64,000 nucleotides of DNA from RHLJ01 sp963974345 (GCA_963974345.1 CAXBBW010000001.1:186001-250000); one strand, 5' to 3'; shown: positions 16,838-25,330, counted from the first letter of the stretch. Translations and numbers: made by a program. The notes: generated by a model from the sequence alone, not told the origin.

Positions 16838-18376
16838 ATGCCTAAAAAAGACTCTTCTAATATTAAAAAACTAGCTTATTCTGATCAGGAAAGAATCCTT
16901 CAACAAGAAGGAAGAATTCCTCCACAAGCCGTTGAAGTTGAGGAATCTATCTTAGGGGCTATGCTTATTGAGAATGCTGCTGCAAATATTGCGCTTCAAA
17001 TGCTTAAGCTTGAAGATTTTTATACACCAGCAAACCGAACTATTTTTGAAACTCTTTCGAATTTATATGAAAGAGATAATCCTCTTGATCTACTCACTGT
17101 TGAACATGAGCTACGAGGTCAAGGTCTTTTAGATCAAGTTGGTGGCACTGCCTATCTTTCTGATTTAACTCGAAAAGTTAGTAGCTCCGCAAATATTGAA
17201 TATCACTCTCAAATTGTAGTTGAACAAGCTATCAAAAGAAGCCTAATTCTGAGATGTAATGGGATTATAAAAGAATCGTATGATTCAACTACCGATGCCT
17301 ATGAAGTTCTAGACGAAGCTGAACATTTAATTTTTGAACTAGCTAATCAAAAAACAAAGAATAGTTCCGTTCCAGTTTCTGAAATCTTGAAAGATACCTT
17401 AGCCTATCTCGAAGATATGCGAGGCAAAAAATATGGCTTAACGGGAGTTCCTTCGGGACTAGCTGTAGATCAAATGACAGCAGGTTGGCAGAAAGGTGAT
17501 CTAATAATTATCGCTGCACGACCTTCTATGGGTAAAACGGCTTTTGTTCTAACAGCTGCTCGTAATGCTGCAATGCATCCAGATGAGAATCTACGTACGT
17601 CGGTAGCCATCTTCTCTTTAGAGATGTCAAATCAATCGTTAGTGCAACGACTTCTCACAATGGAAGCTCGAGTTCGTGCTGATGAAGCTCGTAAAGGAAC
17701 TTTAAATGATGACAGTTTCAAGGAATTAATTGAAGCAGCAGGTAGACTTTTCAATGCTGATCTTTTTATAGATGATACTCCTGCTATTACTTTAATGGAA
17801 CTTCGAACTAAATGTCGCCGATTAAAAAGCGATCATGATATTGGCTTAGTAGTAGTTGATTATTTACAGTTGATGCAAGGTTCTTCAAAGGATTCTGGAA
17901 ATCGCGAGCAGGAAATTGCCTCTATTTCACGTGGACTCAAATCCCTTGCTAAAGAGCTTGATGTCCCAGTAATTGCCCTCTCTCAGTTGAGCCGTGCGGT
18001 AGAGCAACGTGGCGGTGATAAACGACCCCAACTTAGTGATTTGAGAGAATCTGGTTCCATTGAGCAGGATGCGGATATTGTGATGTTTTTATACCGACCT
18101 GAGTATTATGGTATTACCACTACGGCTGAAGGACAATCAACTGCTGGACTTGCTGAAGTAATTATTGGAAAGCAACGTAATGGACCAGTTGGAAGTAAAA
18201 TGCATTATTTTGTGAAAGATTATGCTCGATTCGAAAATCTTACGGCAAACGAAGGTGGGGCTCCCCGACTAGGTGGTGTTTCAAATGATATGCTCGAAGC
18301 CAACTTCACTCCTTCTAAAGAATCTCCGGTTTTACCTCATAATCCAGCTCCCGATGACGAGGATGCTCCGTTTTAG
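16838..18376 (+). CDS. dnaB: Replicative DNA helicase DnaB
   Basis: Hexameric ATP-driven helicase that unwinds DNA at the replication fork. The N-terminal DnaB domain (about 25-130, VEESILGAMLIE) is followed by the RecA-like motor: Walker A ARPSMGKTAF, Walker B VVVDYLQLM, then LSQLSRAVEQR and the arginine-finger region SGSIEQDADIVMFLYRPEYY. Length 512 aa is normal, and there is no intein. The start is an ATG 103 bp after the preceding gene, preceded by DnaA-box-like sequence. Its last codons overlap the start of the next gene. Confidence 0.96.
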   Translation: MPKKDSSNIKKLAYSDQERILQQEGRIPPQAVEVEESILGAMLIENAAANIALQMLKLEDFYTPANRTIFETLSNLYERDNPLDLLTVEHELRGQGLLDQVGGTAYLSDLTRKVSSSANIEYHSQIVVEQAIKRSLILRCNGIIKESYDSTTDAYEVLDEAEHLIFELANQKTKNSSVPVSEILKDTLAYLEDMRGKKYGLTGVPSGLAVDQMTAGWQKGDLIIIAARPSMGKTAFVLTAARNAAMHPDENLRTSVAIFSLEMSNQSLVQRLLTMEARVRADEARKGTLNDDSFKELIEAAGRLFNADLFIDDTPAITLMELRTKCRRLKSDHDIGLVVVDYLQLMQGSSKDSGNREQEIASISRGLKSLAKELDVPVIALSQLSRAVEQRGGDKRPQLSDLRESGSIEQDADIVMFLYRPEYYGITTTAEGQSTAGLAEVIIGKQRNGPVGSKMHYFVKDYARFENLTANEGGAPRLGGVSNDMLEANFTPSKESPVLPHNPAPDDEDAPF

Positions 18377-19646
18377 TTTTCTTTTTTTCTTGAGCGTCAT
18401 CTTCTTGTATGAAGTTGAGGCACAAACCCTACCCTACGCTAAAAATGTTGTACAAACATTAAGCTCTGAAGAGTTTAAAGGACGTGGCTATGTTGAAAAA
18501 GGAGATAAAATAGCCGCTGAGTTTATCAGGGATGAATTCAAGAAATTTGGACTGAAGACCTATTCTAAAAACTACTATCAAAAATTCGATCTCTCTGTAC
18601 ATACCTTTCCCAAAAAGATTGAATTTATGGTTGATGGGCAAAAACTTCAAAGCGGAAATGATTTTTTGGTCACTCCGGGCTCCCCTTCTGTAAAAGGAAC
18701 TTTTGAAACGGTAACACTTTCTTTAGAAGATATTTTCAGTGATGAGAAACTCGGTCAAAAACTTAGGTCTTCTGTTGGAAAGTTTGTGGTTGTTGAAAGC
18801 TATGATAAGGCAGACTATTCCAAGGAAGAACTTGAACGCATTCAGGGAGTGATTGGCTTTCTTAAATACCATCAAAATAACCCGGCTTCCGGTACCATTG
18901 AACTAACCAAAGAAAAGCTGACCTGGAATGGTTCTCAGGTTGAATATTCAAAACCTTCATTCACTGTTTTCGAGGATAGCACAAACGTACCCATTACTCA
19001 ACTCAACATTGATTTAAGCACGAAGCTGGAAAAGAACTATTCCACTCAAAATATTATCGGATATTTGGAAGGTGAGAATACAGATTCTCTGATTGTGATT
19101 ATGGCTCACTACGATCACTTTGGAAAAATGGGTGAATCGATCTTTCCAGGAGCTAATGACAATGCCAGTGGAACTGCGATGATGTTAAGTTTAGCGAAGT
19201 ATTATTCAGAAAATAAGCCGAAATACAACACGGCCTTTATTGCATTTGGAGGAGAAGAACTCGGACTTTTAGGCTCCAAGTATTTCGTTGAAAATCCACT
19301 ATTCGATCTCTCAAAAATTAAGTTCTTGCTCAACTTTGATCTGGCCGGAACCGGTGATGAAGGTATTCAAGTGGTGAATGGCTCGGTGTATCGAGACAAG
19401 TTTGATATGCTCACTTTTATTAACGAAGAACAAAGCCTCCTCCCTCAGGTTAAAATTCGTGGTAAAGCATGCAACAGTGATCACTGTTTCTTTGATGAAG
19501 CCGGTGTGCCGGGATTCTATATCTATACACTCGGGGGAATCCGCGCCTATCATGATGTATTTGATAAATACGAAACCCTTCCCTTTACTGAATTCGAAGA
19601 TTATTATACATTGATGATGGAGTTTTTGGAAAAAATCGATCCTTAA
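18354..19646 (+). CDS. Secreted M28-family metallopeptidase
   Basis: Predicted zinc aminopeptidase exported to the periplasm or beyond. I chose ATG 18354 (MTRMLRFSFLFFLSVIF...) because it gives a clean signal peptide ending near VEAQ; a second ATG at 18363 would also work. Either overlaps the dnaB 3' end by 14-23 bp. Zinc and catalytic motifs are in order: MAHYDHFG, GANDNASGT, FGGEELGLLG, NFDLAGTGD and CNSDHCFF. The 430-aa length suits a PA-like insert between strands (about 120-220). Translational coupling to dnaB seems fortuitous. Confidence 0.87.
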   Translation: MTRMLRFSFLFFLSVIFLYEVEAQTLPYAKNVVQTLSSEEFKGRGYVEKGDKIAAEFIRDEFKKFGLKTYSKNYYQKFDLSVHTFPKKIEFMVDGQKLQSGNDFLVTPGSPSVKGTFETVTLSLEDIFSDEKLGQKLRSSVGKFVVVESYDKADYSKEELERIQGVIGFLKYHQNNPASGTIELTKEKLTWNGSQVEYSKPSFTVFEDSTNVPITQLNIDLSTKLEKNYSTQNIIGYLEGENTDSLIVIMAHYDHFGKMGESIFPGANDNASGTAMMLSLAKYYSENKPKYNTAFIAFGGEELGLLGSKYFVENPLFDLSKIKFLLNFDLAGTGDEGIQVVNGSVYRDKFDMLTFINEEQSLLPQVKIRGKACNSDHCFFDEAGVPGFYIYTLGGIRAYHDVFDKYETLPFTEFEDYYTLMMEFLEKIDP

Positions 19647-19769
19647 ACTACCGGATAAGACTAATTAAACTGGTCAAAACTTCTCGTACAATTTGTGTTC
19701 CGATAGTACAGGCCTGTACCTCCTAAATGCTTAAATAAATTATTAGATACCGGATTAACCCAAATTTAT

Positions 19770-20723
19770 ATGATATTTCAAATCCTGTTTATCGTACTTG
19801 GTTTTGCTTGTTTAATTTTTGGCGCTAACTGGCTTGTAGATGGAGCAACTGCTCTTGCTAAAAAATATAAGGTGTCTGATTTAGCTATTGGATTAACCAT
19901 TGTTGCATTTGGAACGTCTGCTCCAGAATTGGTTGTAAATTTGATTGGTTCAATAAATGGCTATTCAGACATCGTTCTTGGAAATATTATTGGGAGTAAT
20001 AATTTCAATTTATTTATCATTCTTGGCATCACAGGTTTGATATTTCCGATTACCGTACAATCAACTACCGCTTGGAAAGAAATTCCCATTTCCTTGTTTT
20101 CAGCATTACTAATGCTTCTTTTAGTAAATAATTTTTGGACTACTGAAACAGGGCACCTCAGTAGAATTGATGGCTTAATCATGCTATCAGTATTTTTTCT
20201 CTTCCTGTACTATGTATTTAAGCAAATGAAAAATGAGCCAGATACTCATTCGGATTTTGTACAAAAACCACTTATTAAAATCTGGCTTCTTATTCTGGTC
20301 GGATTTGCTGGCTTAATTATTGGAGGGCAACTTGTTGTCACAAATAGTATTAATGTTGCAAATAATTTAGGGATCAGTGAAAAGATAATTGGTTTAACAA
20401 TTGTAGCAGCTGGTACATCTTTGCCGGAATTAATGACTTCGATTATTGCAGCAACAAAAAAGAACAGTGATATCGCAATAGGAAATGTTATCGGATCCAA
20501 TGTTTTTAACATACTTCTGATTTTACCAATTAGTAGTCTGGTAATGCCTATTCAATACAGTCCTATATTCAACTTAGATTTATACATTTTGATTGGAGGA
20601 ACCGTATTTCTTCTATTATCGATGGTTACTGGTCAAAGAAAAAAGTTGGATCGCTGGGAAGCCGGAATACTCTTTGGAGCCTATCTATTGTACACAATAT
20701 TTTTAATTACAAACGAAGGGTAA
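19770..20723 (+). CDS. Calcium/sodium antiporter, CaCA family (YrbG-like)
   Basis: Inner-membrane exchanger of about ten helices that exports Ca2+ against Na+ or H+. Both inverted alpha repeats are clear: VAFGTSAPELVVN in the first half and VAAGTSLPELMTS in the second, each followed by GNIIGSNNFN or GNVIGSNVFN. These acidic-residue motifs form the ion site in NCX/YrbG proteins. Length 317 aa is standard. It appears monocistronic, with 99 bp before the YdeI-like gene. Ion preference is from family knowledge only. Confidence 0.92.
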   Translation: MIFQILFIVLGFACLIFGANWLVDGATALAKKYKVSDLAIGLTIVAFGTSAPELVVNLIGSINGYSDIVLGNIIGSNNFNLFIILGITGLIFPITVQSTTAWKEIPISLFSALLMLLLVNNFWTTETGHLSRIDGLIMLSVFFLFLYYVFKQMKNEPDTHSDFVQKPLIKIWLLILVGFAGLIIGGQLVVTNSINVANNLGISEKIIGLTIVAAGTSLPELMTSIIAATKKNSDIAIGNVIGSNVFNILLILPISSLVMPIQYSPIFNLDLYILIGGTVFLLLSMVTGQRKKLDRWEAGILFGAYLLYTIFLITNEG

Positions 20724-20822
20724 TAATTCTTAACCTAATGTGAATTGAATTTTTACCCTTTCCTGAATTTGAGTAATCCTTTACATTAGTGGACAACGTT
20801 ATTTCTAATTTATACCAGTAAA

Positions 20823-21404
20823 ATGATACAGGAAGTTGACCTATTTATTGAAAAAGCAAAGCTTTGGAAAGACGAACTTATTGAGTCTCGCAGAATTGCC
20901 CAAGAGTGTGGATTAACTGAAGAATTGAAATGGTATCAGCCCTGCTACACTTTTGATGGAAATAATGTGGTGATTCTAAGCTGTTTCAAAAAGTATTATG
21001 CCCTCAGCTTTTTCAAGGGTGCTTTACTGGATGATCCAACTGAAATTCTTGTCCAACCTACAGAAAATATGCAGGCAGGTCGACAGATACGATTCACTGA
21101 CATTTCCCAACTACTTGAACAGGAAGAGCAGGTTAAAGCCATTATCAAAAATGCCATTGAGGTTGAAAAAAAAGGACTTAAGGTAGAATTCAAGGATACT
21201 TCAGAATTTGAAGTCCCACAGGAATTACTGAACAAGTTCGAAGAAGATCCCAACTACAAAGAAGCTTTCTATGCCTTAACTCCTGGTCGACAAAGAGGCT
21301 ACCTCCTACACTTCTCCGGTGCCAAGCAATCAGCTACAAGAACAGCCAGAATTGAAAAATTTGAATCAAAAATTTATGCTGGCAAAGGTTTTAATGAGCG
21401 GTAA
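20823..21404 (+). CDS. YdeI/OmpD-associated family protein
   Basis: 193-aa cytoplasmic protein made of an N-terminal DUF1801 fold (about 15-115, ELKWYQPCYTF and YYALSFFKGALL) and a C-terminal OmdA-like helical part (about 130-193, EALYA-like KEAFYALTPGRQRGYLLHF and KQSATRTARIEKF). The family is widespread and poorly understood; links to bacteriocin or envelope-stress protection in enterobacteria cannot be carried over safely. The start is an ATG. Convergent repeats follow its stop. Confidence 0.85.
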   Translation: MIQEVDLFIEKAKLWKDELIESRRIAQECGLTEELKWYQPCYTFDGNNVVILSCFKKYYALSFFKGALLDDPTEILVQPTENMQAGRQIRFTDISQLLEQEEQVKAIIKNAIEVEKKGLKVEFKDTSEFEVPQELLNKFEEDPNYKEAFYALTPGRQRGYLLHFSGAKQSATRTARIEKFESKIYAGKGFNER

Positions 21405-21421
21405 TTGAACTGTCCCGAACT

Positions 21422-21476
21422 TGTCTCCCCTTGGGGGGAGACCGATTTCACACTTGTGTGAAATCAGAGGGAGGAC
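21422..21476. repeat. Two-hairpin intergenic repeat, copy B
   Basis: Second copy of the 55-nt unit at 1095-1149, same orientation. Its first stem is 8 bp with a TTGG loop (21423-21430 with 21435-21442). Its second stem is a perfect 10 bp (about 21444-21453 with 21456-21465, loop TT). Compared with copy A, unit positions 9/14, 25/42, 26/41 and 31/36 change together so that pairing is kept. It lies between converging gene ends, like copy A. Confidence 0.85.
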
Positions 21477-21506
21477 GGTGAGGGTAACGATCGTTTTTCA
21501 GCTCTA

Positions 21507-21530
21507 GATTCCCGTATTCACGGGAATGAC
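21507..21530. repeat. 24-nt REP-like palindrome, copy 1
   Basis: Imperfect palindrome beginning GATTCCCGT and ending ACGGGAATGAC, with a stem of at least 8 bp and a 4-nt loop. A second copy at 38041-38064 has the same length and ending, and one stem pair differs as C-G versus T-A. The sequence resembles short palindromes common in bacterial spacers. Confidence 0.7.
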
Positions 21531-21566
21531 AAGAAGCATTAGACCATGCCGACAAACAACCTACAA

Positions 21567-21594
21567 GTCATGCTGAATTTAGTTCAGCATCTGT
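21567..21594 (+). repeat. 28-bp palindromic repeat, left copy
   Basis: Exact reverse complement of 21923-21950. Internally TGCTGAA and TTCAGCA can pair across a 5-nt loop. Same family as 28444-28471 and 28521-28548. Confidence 0.9.
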
Positions 21595-21600
21595 GTAAGT

Positions 21601-21891
21601 CTACCCTCTAAGTAAGGGATACCAATCTATTAGCTCAGGATTTTCTTTCTTTATCAAATTCCATTTCCACTCACTATTCCAATTCTTCAACTGTTTTTCT
21701 CTAGAAATGGCATCAGTAATACTTTGATGTTCTTCAGAATAAAGTAGAATGGTTAGTTTGTATTTTGAAGTAAATTTAGATCCCTCACCTTGCTTATGTT
21801 GCCAAATCCTTTGTGGAAGATTACTGGTAACCCCGATATACAACGTCGTTCGTTCGATATTTGATAAGATGTAGACATAACCTTTGCTCAT
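21601..21891 (-). CDS. GIY-YIG nuclease family protein (UPF0213/UvrC-like small type)
   Basis: 96-aa single-domain GIY-YIG endonuclease-like protein. The signature appears as YVYILSN (GIY strand), then LYIGVTSNLPQRIWQHK, where the YIG strand, the catalytic Arg (in PQRIWQHK) and the helix are preserved. A downstream Glu for metal binding occurs in ISREKQLKNW, a conserved block of this subfamily. The start is ATG. The protein would cut or nick DNA, but the true role of these small stand-alone proteins is unknown. Its tight enclosure by inverted palindromes suggests that it acts on those sequences, which is inference. Confidence 0.9.
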   Translation of the reverse strand: MSKGYVYILSNIERTTLYIGVTSNLPQRIWQHKQGEGSKFTSKYKLTILLYSEEHQSITDAISREKQLKNWNSEWKWNLIKKENPELIDWYPLLRG

Positions 21892-21922
21892 ACTATGTTA
21901 GAGCTATTTAAAACTACTCCTT

Positions 21923-21950
21923 ACAGATGCTGAACTAAATTCAGCATGAC
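21923..21950 (-). repeat. 28-bp palindromic repeat, right copy
   Basis: Exact inverted match to 21567-21594 and direct match to 28521-28548 on this strand. Lies just upstream of the GIY-YIG gene and could overlap its promoter. Confidence 0.9.
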
Positions 21951-21989
21951 CTAGTATTTTTACAGATTAAGGAAGTAGTGAAAATTAAA

Positions 21990-23102
21990 CTACTCCCTCA
22001 CCATCTCCTCAAATAACTTATCGAAGTTCTTGTATTGTCGACTCCATTCCAGATGTTTATTGATATTCTGAAGCGTTGTTTTGGGGAGTGGTTTAGTCTT
22101 CCCTTCCAATAAATTCTTTAAGTGATAAAAAAGCTCATCCTCGTTTTCATACAACACCGGAGCATGTAACAGCGGGTTATGAAGCGAATCTGGTATCAAT
22201 TCCGGGTAGTGCAACGTTTTTGGAACCAGCGGGTGACATCCACAATAAATGGCTTCCATAATAGCTACACAAAAGAATTCATAGGTTGCTGTAGAAACCA
22301 CTATATCACCAGAATGGAGTAATTTGCTGTACGCTTCTTTGTCATCAACGTAACCGAAATGTGTAATTTGTTGTCCAAATCGTTTCCATGCTTTTTGAAA
22401 CTCTTCGGGCTTCTCGTGTTTAGTATCTCCAGCCAGAATTAAATCAAACTTTAAATCTATGTCATTCAACCGATTTAATACTCGGAAAAACATGGCTGGA
22501 TTTCTATCAAACTGCCACCTTTGATTCCAAACAATTACAGGACGATCATTATCTTTTCTGGTATCGGGTTCTTTATCAAAATATTTTAGATCTAAACCCG
22601 GGTAAACGACTATACTTTTTTCACGAATCTGATCAACAGTGTTGTAGTGCTTATCGTCAGGAAAATTATCCAAGAATTTAGGAAGCGCCTCTAACAAATC
22701 ATCCAAATGGAACTGAGAAGAAAAAAGTAATTTATCAGCTACCAGCATGCTTAAATAGTTGATATAGCAATAGGTCATATCCCTTGTTTCACCTTCGGGA
22801 ATCGGACGGGTAAACTGATTATCATGCATGTACATGATTTTAGGAGTATGAGCAAAACGAGGATTATTCAACGCTAAAAAAGCGGGAAGGTTAGTCATAC
22901 TACTCGTAAGCAGTAAATCGATATCTTCCTTCACATCATTGGTAAGTTGAGCTAATGTCACGGAGTCGCCATGCATTCGCCATTTCCATCCCTTATAATT
23001 CAATTTTATAGAAATGACATTATGGCTAGAGTGTTTTTCTAGTCCCTTTAGAAATGCTTTATGAGAGCCGCTAAAAAATGGTTCAATTGCGAGAATGTTC
23101 AT
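21990..23102 (-). CDS. tRNA-queuosine mannosyltransferase-like glycosyltransferase (QTMAN/GTDC1, DUF3524)
   Basis: GT-B glycosyltransferase of the GTDC1 family. The animal member transfers mannose from GDP-mannose to queuosine-34 of tRNA-Asp. The N-terminal DUF3524 domain is plain: NILAIEPFFSGSHKAFLKGL, then KGWKWRMHGDS, TSSMTNLPAFLAL and MYMHDNQFTRP. The C-terminal GT4-like domain (about 185-350) has VIVWNQRWQFDRNP, ILAGDTKH and the donor-site segment EFFCVAIMEAIYCGCHPLVP. Length 370 aa. The ATG lies 5 bp after the mutL stop, so it is co-transcribed with mutL. QueG, which completes queuosine, is at 37035. Substrate in this bacterium is inferred. Confidence 0.85.
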   Translation of the reverse strand: MNILAIEPFFSGSHKAFLKGLEKHSSHNVISIKLNYKGWKWRMHGDSVTLAQLTNDVKEDIDLLLTSSMTNLPAFLALNNPRFAHTPKIMYMHDNQFTRPIPEGETRDMTYCYINYLSMLVADKLLFSSQFHLDDLLEALPKFLDNFPDDKHYNTVDQIREKSIVVYPGLDLKYFDKEPDTRKDNDRPVIVWNQRWQFDRNPAMFFRVLNRLNDIDLKFDLILAGDTKHEKPEEFQKAWKRFGQQITHFGYVDDKEAYSKLLHSGDIVVSTATYEFFCVAIMEAIYCGCHPLVPKTLHYPELIPDSLHNPLLHAPVLYENEDELFYHLKNLLEGKTKPLPKTTLQNINKHLEWSRQYKNFDKLFEEMVRE

Positions 23103-23107
23103 GTACC

Positions 23108-24946
23108 TTACCGAAATCTGGATTGAATTTCATCCAGCGAAAGATACACGATTGTAGGTTTTTTTAAAGGATCAAGATAAGGTTGCTCGCAGGCAAATAG
23201 TTGATCTACTAACGCCTCCATTTCCTGTTCCGCCATTTTCTTACCTCTTGGAATAGCCGCTTTTGAAGCAAAAGCTATTGCCAATCGATCTCGAGCTTCC
23301 AAATTGATCTTTTGTCCCAATTCCTGATATTGATGAAGCATGGAAACTAATACTTCTTGTTCATTTCCAATTTCTATATCAGCAGGAACACCATTTATCA
23401 TCGCAGTATTTCCACTCAATAATTGAACAGAGAATCCCATTTGTTGAATGATAGGATGAAGCTCTTTCAATAAGGTATAATCAGAAGCTGAAAGCTCTAG
23501 TGTTTGAGCAAATAACAGTTGCTGAGTACTTGGCAATGCTGAATTGGTAGCACTTAATGCTTTCTCAAAAATGATACGTTTATGAGCAAGATGCTGATCA
23601 ATCATACACAACCCTGTTCTTGTTTGCGTGATGATGAATGTATTATGAAGCTGCCAAAAAGATTTCTCTTGTGGAACTTGATCAGTTTCAGTTCTTAAAT
23701 CATTTTCTTGGTTTTCGGTATCACTAAACTCAGGTTCCTTTCCATATAACTGAGATGAAAATTCATCTCCTCTGCCTTTAATTGGATTAGAATTTATACG
23801 GGATGGCATTTGATATCCAAAACTTCCACCACTTTGACGTTTAATCTCTGGTGCATTGAAAGAAAAACCAGAATCAAACCCTTTGGAAGAATTACCACTT
23901 AAAAAAGAGTCTTCTTCCTGTGGAATATTTGGAACCTGAAAATGATTATTCAGCGCTCTATTTACTACCGATCGAGCAAGTTGAATCACACTTCGTTCAT
24001 CCTCAAACTTTATCTCCAGCTTAGCGGGATGCACATTCACATCTATTTTTGAAGGATCAATTTCAAAGTAAAGTGCATAAAAAGGATATTCGTTATTTCG
24101 AGTCCATGCATCATATAAGCTTAGAATCACATGTGTTAAATAACGGTGCTGAAAAGGTCGACCATTTACAAAAAGGAATTGCTCTCCCCTACTTTTCTTT
24201 GCCAATTTTGGATCAGACGCAAATCCATGAATACGTACATAACTGGTTTCTTCTTCAAATTCAATTAGACTAGCTTTATAAGGTGACCCAAATATTTGAG
24301 TAATTCTTTCCTTTAGAGTCTGTACGGGAAGATTATATATCGTTTCACCATCAGCAACAATCTCAAAACCAATATCCGTATTTGCTAATGCAGCATATTG
24401 AATAGTTCTGAGCATATGTCGAAGCTCAGTTACATCGGTTTTTAAAAACTGTCGGCGCGCTGGGACATTAAAAAATAAATTTCGAACAGAAATAGAAGTA
24501 CCATTATCAGTCGCAGTCGGTTTGATAGGACGTTCTTCACCACCCCACACTTCAAATTCCCAACCGTTTTCATCTTCAGCTCTTTTCGATTTAACCACTA
24601 CTTGAGAAACTGAAGCAATAGATGCCATCGCTTCTCCTCGAAATCCCATGGTCTTTATTTTAAAGAGATCATCAATAGAGTTTATTTTCGAAGTAGCGTG
24701 ACGTTCAAAACAAAGCGGAAGATCTTCTTCACTCATTCCACAACCGTTATCAATCACTTGAATAAGCGTTCGTCCTGCATTCTCTACTACAATTTTTATA
24801 TGATCTGCACCAGCATCAATAGAATTGTCCAACAATTCTTTTACTACCGAAGCAGGACGTTGAATAACCTCACCTGCTGCAATTTTATTACTTATTTCAG
24901 GAGGTAATTGATGAATTATAGAGGTACGCGTTTGAGTCTCACTCAA
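23108..24946 (-). CDS. mutL: DNA mismatch repair protein MutL, probable nuclease-dead type
   Basis: GHKL ATPase that links mismatch recognition to strand removal. The N-terminal ATPase is intact: E37 in VVKELLDNSIDAGA, DNGCGM (66-71), TMGFRGEAM (99-107) and the KSRGEQFLFVNGRP block. A variable linker covers about 335-430. In the C-terminal domain the endonuclease motif DQHAx2Ex4E reads DQHLAHKRIIFE (450-461), with Lys for the catalytic Glu. The Zn-site motif expected as CPHGRP reads DPLKKP (592-597), and the expected Cys in the AC(K/H/S) block is S561. The start is a TTG. It is the middle gene of a minus-strand trio. Confidence 0.93.
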   Translation of the reverse strand: MSETQTRTSIIHQLPPEISNKIAAGEVIQRPASVVKELLDNSIDAGADHIKIVVENAGRTLIQVIDNGCGMSEEDLPLCFERHATSKINSIDDLFKIKTMGFRGEAMASIASVSQVVVKSKRAEDENGWEFEVWGGEERPIKPTATDNGTSISVRNLFFNVPARRQFLKTDVTELRHMLRTIQYAALANTDIGFEIVADGETIYNLPVQTLKERITQIFGSPYKASLIEFEEETSYVRIHGFASDPKLAKKSRGEQFLFVNGRPFQHRYLTHVILSLYDAWTRNNEYPFYALYFEIDPSKIDVNVHPAKLEIKFEDERSVIQLARSVVNRALNNHFQVPNIPQEEDSFLSGNSSKGFDSGFSFNAPEIKRQSGGSFGYQMPSRINSNPIKGRGDEFSSQLYGKEPEFSDTENQENDLRTETDQVPQEKSFWQLHNTFIITQTRTGLCMIDQHLAHKRIIFEKALSATNSALPSTQQLLFAQTLELSASDYTLLKELHPIIQQMGFSVQLLSGNTAMINGVPADIEIGNEQEVLVSMLHQYQELGQKINLEARDRLAIAFASKAAIPRGKKMAEQEMEALVDQLFACEQPYLDPLKKPTIVYLSLDEIQSRFR

Positions 24947-24962
24947 AGAAAGAATCCGGTTT

Positions 24963-25175
24963 TTAAAGTGAAATTAAATAGACAACTAATGCCAAAAGAA
25001 GTGCTAACCCTAAAACTCTAACATTTTGTTTTGGCTGAACTCGATTGTGTGTTTGAAACTTAATACGTCGTTTTCTACGGTTATCTTCGCGTTCTTCTTT
25101 CTCAGGATCGTGATACCGAAAGGGTAAGTCGAATTTTTTAATTTTTGGCCGATAGCCAAACATGGGTCTAAGCAT
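24963..25175 (-). CDS. Small basic protein with C-terminal membrane anchor
   Basis: 70 aa, not recognised as a named family. It begins MLRPMFGYRPKIKKFDLPFR and continues YHDPEKEE, then the basic RKRRIKF. It ends in a single hydrophobic helix (about 53-68, LGLALLLALVVYLI), so it is probably tail-anchored with its charged part in the cytoplasm. The ATG is clear and the stop lies 16 bp before the mutL start, so it likely heads the mutL operon. No function can be given. Confidence 0.65.
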   Translation of the reverse strand: MLRPMFGYRPKIKKFDLPFRYHDPEKEEREDNRRKRRIKFQTHNRVQPKQNVRVLGLALLLALVVYLISL

Positions 25176-25330
25176 GGCTGTTGGGTTTAGTTAACCTTTA
25201 TAGAAACCAACGGAGTGAATCCGCTAATCGTATTTTCAATATAACAATCAATTTGCAATGATGAATGTTCAATTATCAATGTTTCAATTAAGAATTAAAA
25301 ATGCTTTTTTAAGCAAACATTTAAAACTTT

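Larger units (their letters stand above)
21567..21950. mobile_element. Candidate GIY-YIG unit bounded by inverted 28-bp palindromes
   Basis: A 384-bp segment in which one GIY-YIG gene lies between two exact, oppositely oriented copies of a 28-bp palindromic sequence. The left copy is 6 bp past the gene's stop codon and the right copy is 31 bp before its start. The same sequence occurs a third time, without a gene, at 28521-28548. Mobility is inferred from architecture alone. No target-site duplication is evident next to the repeats. Confidence 0.45.

Noticed and set aside
18273..18353. Longer start for the M28 peptidase, inside dnaB
   Set aside because: The extra 27 codons overlap dnaB and would bury the signal peptide; ATG 18354 or 18363 gives a normal one.
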